Shown: positions 1 through 7,805, counted from the stretch's first letter. The stretch is DNA of 19,329 nucleotides from Oscillospiraceae bacterium (GCA_009784085.1 WRCJ01000023.1:1-19329), one strand, 5' to 3'. Made by a program: numbers and translations. Notes: generated by a model from the sequence alone, not told the origin.

Positions 1-500
1 ACGCCGTCGTGAGCCAGATTGCCGTGTACAACAGGATACTGAGCGCGGCCGAGATAGGCGAGCTGACCGCGAAGGCCGACCTGGAAGCCGCCATCGCCAA
101 GTACGAGAGCCTCACCATGAACAATTACACATTCGCGAGCTGGACCGCCGCGCAATCCGCCTATGGGGCGGCCATCGTGGTCGACGCGAACGCGGCGGCC
201 ACCCAGGCCGAGGTCAGGCAGGCCGCCGTCGCCCTGTGGGCCGCCCTCGACGCGCTGAAGGGGCTCGAGTTCGACCGCGGCAGCCAGCCGGCATCGGTCA
301 CCATCAGGAAGGGCATGAAGTACCAGATAAACATCCAAAGCAACAACCCGGACACGCTGTTCTACATCAGCTCCAACGCCAACGCCACGGTGGACGCAAA
401 CGGTTTGGTGACCGCCGTCAAGACCGGCAGCGCCGTCATCACGGTGATCGACAGCTGGGCCCAGCAGTACTTCACCGTCACCATCAACATCACCAGCTGA
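1..500 (+). CDS. C-terminal part of a large secreted modular protein (LamG end, FIVAR, Big_2)
   Basis: The frame is open from the window edge (first full codon at 3), so the start and any catalytic part are missing; the GTG at 9 lies inside a domain and is not taken as the start. The first residues (VSQIAVYNRILSAAEIGEL) match the closing strand of a LamG/concanavalin-like domain. A FIVAR-type helical repeat of about 65 residues follows, with the alanine-rich pattern of that family, then an Ig-like Big_2 domain (ATVDANGLVTAVKTGSAVIT) ending at TGA 498-500. FIVAR and Big_2 are common spacer or adhesion modules at the C-terminus of secreted glycoside hydrolases. The FIVAR-Big_2 tail closely matches the tail of the GH84 protein at 1872-7517, so this was probably another secreted glycan-active protein. 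No LPXTG-type sorting signal is present. Enzymatic function cannot be told from this piece. Confidence 0.85.
   Translation, partial: AVVSQIAVYNRILSAAEIGELTAKADLEAAIAKYESLTMNNYTFASWTAAQSAYGAAIVVDANAAATQAEVRQAAVALWAALDALKGLEFDRGSQPASVTIRKGMKYQINIQSNNPDTLFYISSNANATVDANGLVTAVKTGSAVITVIDSWAQQYFTVTINITS
372..451 (+). repeat. Duplicated Big_2 coding segment, copy 1
   Basis: These 80 bases match 7389-7468 at 78 of 80 positions by direct reading; the two differences are synonymous changes in third codon positions. Both copies lie at the same place near the 3' end of their genes. The similarity continues at protein level upstream through the FIVAR module and downstream to the stop codons. Confidence 0.9.
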
Positions 501-530
501 CGCAGACCACCTTTACCCACCAAATACAAA

Positions 531-565
531 GAAGGGGCTGTGGAAACATTTTCCACAGCCCCTTC
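531..565 (+). terminator. Perfect 16-bp hairpin after the first gene
   Basis: The arms 531-546 and 550-565 are perfectly complementary (GAAGGGGCTGTGGAAA and its reverse complement) around a three-base loop, 30 bases after the stop codon. No clear run of T follows, so it is a strong hairpin of probable terminator or 3'-end-protecting role rather than a textbook intrinsic terminator. The stem being symmetrical, it could act on either strand. Confidence 0.7.
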
Positions 566-612
566 CGCAACCCTCTCCCTTGTGCAACTTGTTTATAATT
601 TTCCAAAATGGA

Positions 613-641
613 TTGACAAATTGAATTATTTTTGATATTAA
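613..641 (+). promoter_or_regulatory. Putative sigma-A promoter for the collagen-like membrane protein gene
   Basis: TTGACA (613-618) is a perfect -35 hexamer. TATTAA (636-641) lies 17 bp downstream as a 4-of-6 -10, in an AT-rich stretch that stands out from the GC-rich surroundings. Transcription would start near 647-649, leaving only about 12 bases before the ATG at 660, with the ribosome binding site at the very 5' end. GATATT at 634-639 is an alternative -10 with a 15-bp spacer. Confidence 0.6.
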
Positions 642-659
642 TAGGCTGAGGTGGTCATA

Positions 660-1619
660 ATGAAGCGAAAAACAAAGAGGAATAGCGGCGCCAGCGGGGC
701 GCCGGAGGGGGCGCCCGCGACCGGTGCAACCGGCGCGAACGGCGCAACCGGCGCGACCGGCGCGGACGGCACAGCGGGCGATAAAGGGCTGGGCGCAAAA
801 TTCTCATCGCTTTCCAAAGGCGCCAGGGTCCTTATCATAGCAGGAGTCACTGTCGCCGCGTTGGCTGTCATGGGGATCCCAGTCTTTTTGATCGCCACGG
901 GCGTACTGACGGTCCCCACCGGGGGCGACGTGCCTCCCCCCTCGCCACAGCAGACCGAAGCCGCCGCATCGCAAGCCCCTGCCACAGCGTCCCCGGCAAC
1001 CACGGATCCGGAAGCCACAGACCCCAATGCCGCGGAAACCGACGCCAATACTTCGACCCCTACAACCGCAACCCCTACAACCGCCGCGCCCACAACCGCC
1101 GCGCCCGCAACGGATGCCCCCGTGACCGACGCCCCTGCCACAGACGGCCCAATGGAAGAGACCACGGCGCCTACTACCACCGCACCCGTTGTTGACAATG
1201 AGCTTTTGTGGGCCATCGCCAATTTGCCCCGCAGCGACGCGGTGGACATCCTTTGGTATCGCTTGCACGGATATTGGACCGCGGCCGACAATCAGTTTGT
1301 TGGGTTTATTATGCATGATGGCCTCAACAGCATTGAGTTCGGCTATTTCGAAACCGAGTGGGACGTTATCGGCGAGCTCGTCGGCGGCAAGGCGACCGGG
1401 GAGTATAAGGCGACCCTTCCCATCCTCGTCCCCGCGCAGGAAGCAAACGAGCTATTTGACGCCCGCGATGAAATGCAAGTGAACGTGTATATTGACGTGA
1501 GCGATTTGCCCGTGGACGGTAAAATTAAGATCAAAATCGAGATGCAGGCCAGTGGCGGCTGGTATCAATACATTTGGGGCGGCAACACCCTCACGGAGGC
1601 GTATGATAGTTCGCACTGA
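660..1619 (+). CDS. Single-pass membrane protein with N-terminal collagen-like repeats and Thr/Ala/Pro linker
   Basis: The start is set at ATG 660 because AGGTGG (649-654) lies 5 bases upstream; an in-frame GTG at 651 would overlap that site. The 319-residue product begins with a basic stretch (MKRKTKRN). About ten Gly-X-Y triplets follow at residues 9-43 (GATGANGATGATGADG at the core), then a basic flank and one hydrophobic helix at about 57-84. Next is a low-complexity Thr/Ala/Pro/Asp linker (about 90-180), which looks like a surface spacer. A folded C-terminal region of about 140 residues (180-319) starts at NELLWAI and contains no family I recognise. The positive-inside rule puts the N-terminus in the cytoplasm and the linker and C-terminal region outside, so the collagen-like segment would lie inside the cell. 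Location between secreted glycan-active proteins suggests a surface accessory role, which is inference only. Confidence 0.7.
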   Translation: MKRKTKRNSGASGAPEGAPATGATGANGATGATGADGTAGDKGLGAKFSSLSKGARVLIIAGVTVAALAVMGIPVFLIATGVLTVPTGGDVPPPSPQQTEAAASQAPATASPATTDPEATDPNAAETDANTSTPTTATPTTAAPTTAAPATDAPVTDAPATDGPMEETTAPTTTAPVVDNELLWAIANLPRSDAVDILWYRLHGYWTAADNQFVGFIMHDGLNSIEFGYFETEWDVIGELVGGKATGEYKATLPILVPAQEANELFDARDEMQVNVYIDVSDLPVDGKIKIKIEMQASGGWYQYIWGGNTLTEAYDSSH

Positions 1620-1765
1620 TTGACTGAGGGAAGATGGGATAGAAAGGCCTTAAAAAAGAAAGGGGGGATAAAGGGGGGAGCAGGAGAAGATAGTTGTTGG
1701 TTGTGCGTGTTTTTATGGAGGGATGGTGAGGGGCAAACGATAGATAACAGCAGCGACCCGCTTGG

Positions 1766-1848
1766 CCTTTTGGGTCTTTTGGGCCTTTTAAGCCCGTATG
1801 GCCCGCCTTGGGTTCGTTGATCCCGCAGAGTATGGAACAGTATGGAAC
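1766..1848 (+). repeat. Short tandem repeats in the 252-bp gap before the GH84 gene
   Basis: The gap 1620-1871 holds no convincing gene. It contains a 9-bp unit three times (1766-1774, 1775-1783, 1784-1792; CCTTTTGGG, TCTTTTGGG, CCTTTTAAG) and an exact 10-bp tandem duplication AGTATGGAAC (1829-1838 and 1839-1848) just before the ribosome binding site. Two GGGGGG runs lie near 1662-1679. I see no clear promoter or terminator here, so the GH84 gene may be read through from the promoter at 613. Confidence 0.8.
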
Positions 1849-1871
1849 AAAATAATCAAGGAGGAAAAATA

Positions 1872-4800
1872 ATGAAGATGGTATCGATAACGACACCGGC
1901 TCCCAGGAGGATCATTTCCCTTCTCATGGCGATCGTCATGATCATGGGTTTCTGGATATTCGCGCCGGCGCTGTCCGAAGAAGGCGGAACCGCCAAAGCG
2001 CTGGATAGCTACCAGATTTACCCCATCCCGCAGAGTATCGTCTACAAGGCGGGCAGCTTCGATTTGACCGGCGTGGTCAATATCTGCCTCGGCGACGGGG
2101 GCAATCCCGTCGTGAAGAACAAGATAGCGGCGATCCTGGACGACGAGGGCATCGCCTACAAATTCGGAAGCAGTATCTATCTCGGCGAGAACTCAATCGT
2201 CCTCGGCGTTGTGGGGGACGGCTCTATCGCCGAAAACTACTTCAATGGCACCGGCTTTGCCGACACATCCGCCCTGGATCCGAACAAGGGATTTGACGGA
2301 TACGTGCTCGGCACGCGCGAAGACAACATCATCATCATGGGCAGGGACAGCGCCGCGCTCTACAACGGCGTGGTGACGCTCAAGCAGATGCTGGCCGCGA
2401 GCCACACGATACAAAACGTGCTCATCAACGACTTTGCCGACAGTGAGATCCGCGGCACTATCGAGGGTTACTACGGCACGCCCTGGTCCTTTGACGTGTG
2501 CAAGGCGCTCATCGAGATGAGCGGCGACTACAAGATGAACACCTTTATTTACGCCCCGAAGGACGATCCGTATCACTTCAGGTCCTGGGATGTCCTCTAT
2601 CCGCCAGCCCAGCTGGAGGAACTGCGGCAGCTCGTGAAGGTAGCCGAGGCCAACAATGTCACCTTCATCTGGACGACCCATGTGGGGGCGACGATGGATT
2701 TCTTCGACGGCGACGACGCGTTCAACGCGACCAGGACCACCACTTCCAACCCGCAGTGGGTGGAGAGCAACAGGTCGGGCAACTGGGTGATCCCGGCAAA
2801 CCAAAAGGCAATCGACGCCTACAGCGAGGTGGAGACCTATCAGAAACTGTTCACGAAGCTCGAACAGATCTACGGCATCGGCGTGCGCCAGTTCGGCTTT
2901 TTGATCGACGACATCGGGTTCCCGGAAGCGCGCTTCAACATCCCTTACTATACGTTGGCCGCCAATAAGATCGTCGAGTGGGGCAACGATAAGGGCGATG
3001 TGGGGCGCCTGATGGTCTGCCCGTCCTATTACGGGCAGGACGACACCGCCTACAACGGCCGCACCTACATGCGCACGCTCAAGGGCAACCCCTATGGAGG
3101 AGGAATTATGGTCGTTCCCGCGACAGCTACCGGCCCCAACTGGACGGGCGAGCCGGTATATGTGGAGGAACCCGGGCTGGACGAGTCGGCGATCATCATG
3201 TGGACGGGCGACGGCACGATGTCGAATGTCCATTACGATCCCACCGGCTACAGCGGTAACTCCGGCAGCACCAGGATGGGACAAGGCACCTACTACTTCT
3301 ACAACAACGGCGCCCTGGCTGGCACGGCCGATCCCACCGGCGCCAATCCGATTTACAACCAGACCGGGATGCGCAGGCTCCCCCTCATCTGGTGGAACTA
3401 TCCCTGCAACGACTTCATCTACAACCCCTACCAGCTGATGATGGGCCCCACGCCGGTGGACATGAACAACAACTGCAGCACCGGCAGTGGCAGCGCCACG
3501 CTCCCCAACTACTATGGCCTCAACCCCAACGCCAAGGGCACGCTCCACGGCGTTGTGTCCAACCCGATGCAGCAGGGTATCGCGTCGGAAATCGCGCTGT
3601 TCGGCGTGGCCGACTACTGCTGGAACATGGATTCGTTCGATGCCATACAGAACTGGAAAGACAGCTTCTACCACCTGTTCCCCGAAGTGGCGGAGAGCCT
3701 GTTTACCTTCTCGCAGCATAACCAATGGGCGCGCACCGGCTTCGACACCGTCAAGATGTGCAAAAACAACGAATCCCTCGCGCTCAAGCCCTACATCGAC
3801 GCCTTCCAAGCGACCATCCCCTCCACCGCCGCCGCGTTTGCCACAATGAACCAGGAAGCCGTACGCGCCGCGGGCGACGCCCTGATGCCGGAGATCGACG
3901 AACTGGCGGCAGCGGTCCGGGACATCCAAGACAACGGTTCCGCGTTGTTGCTGGGCGATATCGATCCGTGGCTCAAAAAGGGCGCCAACCAATGCCGCTA
4001 TATCAAAAACACCTTCAATATGTACAGGGCGTATTTCGACGGCGACTTCGGCGCCTTGATGGCCAGCTATAATGCCACCGAGACCGACAGGCTCCTGTGG
4101 ACCTCCTATACCGCGTTGGGCCGCGGCACGGCGCGCGCCGTCACGGTCGGGGCGCAGTATTTCCAACCCTTTATCGACACCTTGAATACCAAGAGGAACA
4201 CGTTTATCGGGTCGGTTGCGTCCGCAGACTTCAAAGCGGCCTTGTCGGCGTTGATTGCCAAAGCCAACCTGATGGATCCGACCGGAAGCTTCCTGGCTGC
4301 CGTCAACGCGGCGCAGACGGTCGCGGGCAACGCCAACGCGACTGTGCGCCAAGTGGCCGAGGCGGGCATCGCGCTTGAGGCCGCCATGCCGGCTGCCGCG
4401 CCGGACGCCTATACCATCTACCCGATCCCGCAGAAGATCGTGCACCAGGCGACCTCTTTCGCGTTGACCGGCGAGGTCAACGTCTATCTGGCGAACGCGG
4501 GCGACATCGCCACGAAAACTGCGGTTGCGAAGATCCTGACCGACGAAGGCATCCCCTTCGCGTTTGGGACGGGGATCGTCGCGGGCGCCAGCAACATCAT
4601 CCTGGGCGTCGACGGGGACGGCTCGGCGGCGGAAGCATACTTTACAGCCGCCGATTTCGACGATGTCTCCGGCTTGGACCCGGCCAACGGGTATGACGGC
4701 TATGTGATCGGGACGGCGCAGCGCGATATCGTGATCATGGGCCGCGACGACCGCGCGCTGTACTACGGCGCGATGACACTCAAACAGATGCTGGGCGAGA

Positions 4801-7517
4801 GCCATACAGTCCGGAACGTGCTGATCAACGACTGGGCGAACGTGAGGCTCCGGGGCATCATCCAGGGTTACTACGGCCACATGTGGGATTGGGGCGATAT
4901 CGGGGATATGATGGACTTCATCTCCGAGTGGAAGATGAATACCTTCCTCTATGGTCCCAAAGACGACCCGTACCACAGGGCCAACTGGAGGGATCCCTAT
5001 CCGGCGGAGTCGATGGTCGCGTTTGGCAAATTGGCCGACCTGTATGAAACCAACAACGTCAACTTCGTCTGGGCCCTCCATCCCGCCGTCGGCCAAGTCT
5101 ATGACTACAACAACCCGGCCGACTGGGACGTCCTCCTGGGGAAGATCAAGTCGCTCTATGACGTGGGCGTCCGCCAATTCGCCGTGTTTATGGACGACTC
5201 CAACGCCACGGCCGCGAATAACACGGTGACCCAGTTTGTCGCCATGATGAACCGCTTGCAGGGCTGGGCCGACGACAATGGCTGCGCCCCCTTCATCATC
5301 TGCCCGACCCACTATTCGCAGAGCACCGGCACCGCCCAGCAGACCTACTGGCGGGCGTTGCAAAACCTTGACCCGCGCATCGCCATCATGTACACGGGCA
5401 ACGACACCATCGGCCGCATCGACGAGGCCATCGTGTCCTTCCCGGCCGTCCCGACCCGCATGGGCCGCCCCATCACGATGTGGTTCAACTACCCGGTCAA
5501 CGACTTTGGCGGGGACGTCAGGGGCGGCGTCGAACCCTCCGTGCAGGGCAGCTTGAACTTGGGGCCCGTGAAGATGGTTTCGACCGACGTCACGGCGTTG
5601 GACGGCCTGCTTTCCAACCCGATGACCGAATGCCTGCCCAACAAAGTCGCGCTCTTCTCGATCGCCAACTATGCGTGGAACATCAAGAAATACGATTGGG
5701 GGCAGACGTGGGAAGATACATTCGATCGTATCCAGCCCGAGGTGGCCGAAAGCTACAAGATCATCTCCACCCACTCGTCCTGCCCGCCGAACCACAACTT
5801 TATCAGCACCCTCTACAACAACGGCTACTTCCCCGAGTCGGAACACCTGACGGCGCCCCTCGCCGCCTATTCGGCTACGGGCGGCCGCACGCCGGAGCGG
5901 ACGGCGCAGCTCGCCGCGGAATTCAACAGCATCCTCGCGGCGATCGCCGATATGCGCGAAAACTGCGCGGATGATCGGCTGCTGGCGCAGATCGAGGATC
6001 ACCTCGAATCGTTCAGGCGCCTCCTGGACGCCGGCAACCTCGTGCTGTCCGGCCTGACCGCCGCCGATGCCGGCGACCTGGACTTGGCTTACGGCCAATA
6101 TGTGAAGGCGCAGGCGTTGTTTAGCTCGTTGGACGAACTGATGGTCGTCCCGATGTTCCGCAACCACATCCTCATCAAGATGGGCAACCGCCGCATCAAG
6201 CCGTTTATCTCGACGGAGTTGGGGAAACTCCGCACCATCGCCAACTCGTATAACACGGTGCCCACCAAGGCCGCCCGCCCGATCTTCGCCTCCCCGGACG
6301 CCCCGATCGTCACGACAAACATGCCGGAGCGCGTCGTCGCGGGCAACCTGCAAAATCTCGTGGACGGGAACCTCACGACATCGGTCACGATGAACGCCCA
6401 ACCGTACAGCCTCTGGATCCAACTGGAGCTCCCCGAGGCCATCCCGCTCTTTGACATCACGCTGTGGCAGACGAACGCCGCCGGATCGACGACCGCGGGC
6501 GGCTATCTCCGCACCGCCGGCTACCTGGAATACTCCCTGGATGGCGTGAACTGGGGGATAGCCGTCGGGGCGACCAATATCCGCGTGAACAGCGCGGTGA
6601 GCGGGGTCGTCACCACGACCGCGCAGGCGCTTGGCAATACGGCCAAATATATCCGCTTGCGCATGGTCGATCAGAACGCGACCAACACCGCCTACACGCA
6701 ACGGTTCCAAGCCTACGCGATCACCTACAACGCGACGGCGGCGAACCGGCCGGGCGAGACGCCGCTCCTCCCCGGCGCCGGCCCGACATACAACGCCATA
6801 GACGGCAATGTCGCCACCGGCTACTACCCGGAGGGCAACGAACTGATCTACACGCTGAGCAATCCGGCGGATCAGGTCGCCGAGATCTCCATCCTCGCCG
6901 TGCAGGGCTACGACTTCGTCCCGCTGACCGCCTCGTTCCTCACGGCCGATGGCTGGGTCGAGGTCGGCACGCAATCCGGCGCCCTCTGCTCCTGGTTCTC
7001 GCATGACGCCGGCGCGAAGACCGCCGTCAAGCTGAGCTGGCCGGCTGGCGCCAAACCGTTCATTGCCGAAATCTACACAGCGTACGACAGAAAATCCCTG
7101 GCCGGCGCCATCGCCAAGTATGAGAGCCTCGCGAACATCGACTTCACGGCCGATAGCTGGGCCGCCGTGCAGGCGCCCTATGCGGCGGCTGTCACGGTCA
7201 ACGCGAACGCCGCGGCCACGCAGAACGCCGTGAGCCAGGCCGCCCAAGCGCTGTGGGGCGCCCTGAACGCGCTGGAGAAAGTCAGCTTCGGCTACAACGG
7301 CCAGCCGGCTTCCGTCGTCATCAGGAAGGGCATGAAGTACCAGATCAACATCGAAACCAACAATCCCGACATGGTCTTCTATGTCTGCTCCAACGCCAAC
7401 GCCACGGTAGACGCAAACGGCTTGGTGACCGCCGTCAAGACCGGCAGCGCCGTCATCACGGTGATCGATGCCTGGGCGCAGAGGTACTTTACCATCGCCA
7501 TCAACATCACCAGCTAA
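1872..7517 (+). CDS. Secreted protein with two tandem GH84 modules, discoidin-like, FIVAR and Big_2 modules
   Basis: The start is ATG 1872 because AAGGAGG (1858-1864) is 7 bases upstream; the in-frame ATG at 1842 lies before that site. The product is 1,881 residues. Residues 1-43 form a signal peptide (basic PRR, hydrophobic core, possible cleavage after AKA43). Each half has a GH20b-like N-terminal domain (from Y47 and Y847; both contain IYPIPQ) followed by a GH84 barrel (from R194 and R994). GH84 enzymes release GlcNAc by substrate-assisted catalysis with an Asp pair. Here the pairs are D346-D347 and D1108-D1109. Residues that by recalled NagJ numbering bind GlcNAc are kept in both halves: Lys in PKDDPYH (K230, K1030), N509/D514 and N1206/D1211 in NYPxND, and Asn in SNPM (N564, N1249). 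Helical linkers follow each barrel. The C-terminal part has discoidin-like modules (about 1471-1740), FIVAR (about 1743-1810) and Big_2 (about 1811-1881). Likely substrates are terminal GlcNAc residues of mucin-type or other host glycans. Codons end mostly in C or G, more than in the transporter genes downstream. Confidence 0.93.
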   Translation: MKMVSITTPAPRRIISLLMAIVMIMGFWIFAPALSEEGGTAKALDSYQIYPIPQSIVYKAGSFDLTGVVNICLGDGGNPVVKNKIAAILDDEGIAYKFGSSIYLGENSIVLGVVGDGSIAENYFNGTGFADTSALDPNKGFDGYVLGTREDNIIIMGRDSAALYNGVVTLKQMLAASHTIQNVLINDFADSEIRGTIEGYYGTPWSFDVCKALIEMSGDYKMNTFIYAPKDDPYHFRSWDVLYPPAQLEELRQLVKVAEANNVTFIWTTHVGATMDFFDGDDAFNATRTTTSNPQWVESNRSGNWVIPANQKAIDAYSEVETYQKLFTKLEQIYGIGVRQFGFLIDDIGFPEARFNIPYYTLAANKIVEWGNDKGDVGRLMVCPSYYGQDDTAYNGRTYMRTLKGNPYGGGIMVVPATATGPNWTGEPVYVEEPGLDESAIIMWTGDGTMSNVHYDPTGYSGNSGSTRMGQGTYYFYNNGALAGTADPTGANPIYNQTGMRRLPLIWWNYPCNDFIYNPYQLMMGPTPVDMNNNCSTGSGSATLPNYYGLNPNAKGTLHGVVSNPMQQGIASEIALFGVADYCWNMDSFDAIQNWKDSFYHLFPEVAESLFTFSQHNQWARTGFDTVKMCKNNESLALKPYIDAFQATIPSTAAAFATMNQEAVRAAGDALMPEIDELAAAVRDIQDNGSALLLGDIDPWLKKGANQCRYIKNTFNMYRAYFDGDFGALMASYNATETDRLLWTSYTALGRGTARAVTVGAQYFQPFIDTLNTKRNTFIGSVASADFKAALSALIAKANLMDPTGSFLAAVNAAQTVAGNANATVRQVAEAGIALEAAMPAAAPDAYTIYPIPQKIVHQATSFALTGEVNVYLANAGDIATKTAVAKILTDEGIPFAFGTGIVAGASNIILGVDGDGSAAEAYFTAADFDDVSGLDPANGYDGYVIGTAQRDIVIMGRDDRALYYGAMTLKQMLGESHTVRNVLINDWANVRLRGIIQGYYGHMWDWGDIGDMMDFISEWKMNTFLYGPKDDPYHRANWRDPYPAESMVAFGKLADLYETNNVNFVWALHPAVGQVYDYNNPADWDVLLGKIKSLYDVGVRQFAVFMDDSNATAANNTVTQFVAMMNRLQGWADDNGCAPFIICPTHYSQSTGTAQQTYWRALQNLDPRIAIMYTGNDTIGRIDEAIVSFPAVPTRMGRPITMWFNYPVNDFGGDVRGGVEPSVQGSLNLGPVKMVSTDVTALDGLLSNPMTECLPNKVALFSIANYAWNIKKYDWGQTWEDTFDRIQPEVAESYKIISTHSSCPPNHNFISTLYNNGYFPESEHLTAPLAAYSATGGRTPERTAQLAAEFNSILAAIADMRENCADDRLLAQIEDHLESFRRLLDAGNLVLSGLTAADAGDLDLAYGQYVKAQALFSSLDELMVVPMFRNHILIKMGNRRIKPFISTELGKLRTIANSYNTVPTKAARPIFASPDAPIVTTNMPERVVAGNLQNLVDGNLTTSVTMNAQPYSLWIQLELPEAIPLFDITLWQTNAAGSTTAGGYLRTAGYLEYSLDGVNWGIAVGATNIRVNSAVSGVVTTTAQALGNTAKYIRLRMVDQNATNTAYTQRFQAYAITYNATAANRPGETPLLPGAGPTYNAIDGNVATGYYPEGNELIYTLSNPADQVAEISILAVQGYDFVPLTASFLTADGWVEVGTQSGALCSWFSHDAGAKTAVKLSWPAGAKPFIAEIYTAYDRKSLAGAIAKYESLANIDFTADSWAAVQAPYAAAVTVNANAAATQNAVSQAAQALWGALNALEKVSFGYNGQPASVVIRKGMKYQINIETNNPDMVFYVCSNANATVDANGLVTAVKTGSAVITVIDAWAQRYFTIAINITS
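7389..7468 (+). repeat. Duplicated Big_2 coding segment, copy 2
   Basis: Partner of 372-451, identical at 78 of 80 bases. Upstream the two genes also share near-identical stretches around the KGMKYQINI codons, and both end within a few bases of a CACCAGCTRA stop context. Confidence 0.9.
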
Positions 7518-7555
7518 CCTACCAGCTAATGTTACCAGCTAACGCTGCAAGCTAA
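7511..7555 (+). repeat. Four tandem copies of a ~13-bp CAGCTAA unit at the GH84 stop codon
   Basis: CAGCTAA occurs at 7511-7517, 7523-7529 and 7536-7542, and AAGCTAA at 7549-7555, with starts 12, 13 and 13 bases apart. The first copy contains the natural stop codon. The second TAA is in the same frame; the later ones fall in shifted frames. Confidence 0.85.
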
Positions 7556-7589
7556 CGCTGACGCATCATTTAGCAGGCAGGCGCCAAAG

Positions 7590-7624
7590 GGGTGCCGGCA
7601 GGGGTTCTCTCCCTGCCGGCACCC
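7590..7624 (+). terminator. Strong GC-rich hairpin downstream of the GH84 gene
   Basis: GGGTGCCGGCAGGG (7590-7603) and its exact reverse complement (7611-7624) form a 14-bp stem with a 7-base loop, 72 bases after the stop codon. Only a short TTT follows (7629-7631), so efficiency as an intrinsic terminator is uncertain, but it is well placed to end the GH84 transcript. Confidence 0.75.
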
Positions 7625-7643
7625 GACGTTTGTAGAAGGACAA

Positions 7644-7715
7644 GCCCCACGGTAGCCGCCCCACGGTAGCCGGCGCGCGGCACGGGCGGAGCATGGCGGT
7701 GCGGAGCATGGCGGT
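7644..7715 (+). repeat. Two adjacent tandem duplications upstream of the dehydrogenase promoter
   Basis: GCCCCACGGTAGCC is repeated exactly (7644-7657 and 7658-7671). Fourteen bases later GCGGAGCATGGCGGT is repeated exactly (7686-7700 and 7701-7715). The second duplication ends on the first base of the conserved TGTAGAATTGT element. The stretch 7625-7714 holds no gene that I can support. Confidence 0.9.
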
Positions 7716-7777
7716 GTAGAATTGTTGCATAGATCGAAAATTTATCCCTATGGATATGTTGCCAAGTGCGCTATAAT
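7715..7777 (+). promoter_or_regulatory. Promoter A with AGAATTGT regulator box, upstream of the dehydrogenase
   Basis: TATAAT (7772-7777) is a perfect -10. The hexamer 17 bp upstream (TATGGA, 7749-7754) is a poor -35, which suggests activator dependence. TGTAGAATTGT (7715-7725) followed two bases later by CATAGAT repeats the arrangement before the binding-protein gene (18 of 20 bases, 7715-7734 against 9178-9197), and the distance from the element to the -10 is 57 bp in both. A second box 20 bp downstream (around 7738-7745) is degenerate here. The proposed regulator is the AraC-type protein encoded at 14390-15142, by inference. Confidence 0.7.
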
Positions 7778-7805
7778 GGAGGCAAAAAACAAAGGAGTCG
7801 TTCAT

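Noticed and set aside
1683..1700. AGATAGTTGTTG before the GH84 gene as a further regulator site
   Set aside because: It aligns with the box only by allowing a one-base gap, lacks a second copy, and no -10 sits at the expected distance.
1620..1820. Small open frame between the collagen-like and GH84 genes
   Set aside because: It has no ribosome binding site, its ATG overlaps nothing meaningful, and the translation is low-complexity from the G-runs and the 9-bp repeats.
1842..1871. ATG 1842 as start of the GH84 gene
   Set aside because: The AAGGAGG site lies downstream of this codon and fits ATG 1872, and the extra residues would put a polar stretch before the signal peptide.
1591..1896. Reverse-strand frame containing a collagen-like GLKGPKDPKGQAG stretch
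   Set aside because: The stretch is the reverse reading of the 9-bp CTTTTGGG repeat; there is no ribosome binding site or further Gly-X-Y pattern, so it is treated as chance despite the neighbouring collagen-like gene.
2193..7247. A very long antisense open frame (over 1,680 codons) opposite the GH84 gene
   Set aside because: The sense gene strongly favours C/G-ended codons, which removes antisense stop codons in one phase. The antisense translation is rich in Arg, Gly, Val and His and shows no domain pattern, while the sense frame has clear GH84 motifs throughout.
7759..7764. TTGCCA (and TTGTCA at 9222-9227) as -35 hexamers of promoters A and B
   Set aside because: Both lie only 7 bp from their -10, far too close for a -35. 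They are part of the similarity between the two promoters and may be regulatory, but cannot be the sigma contact.
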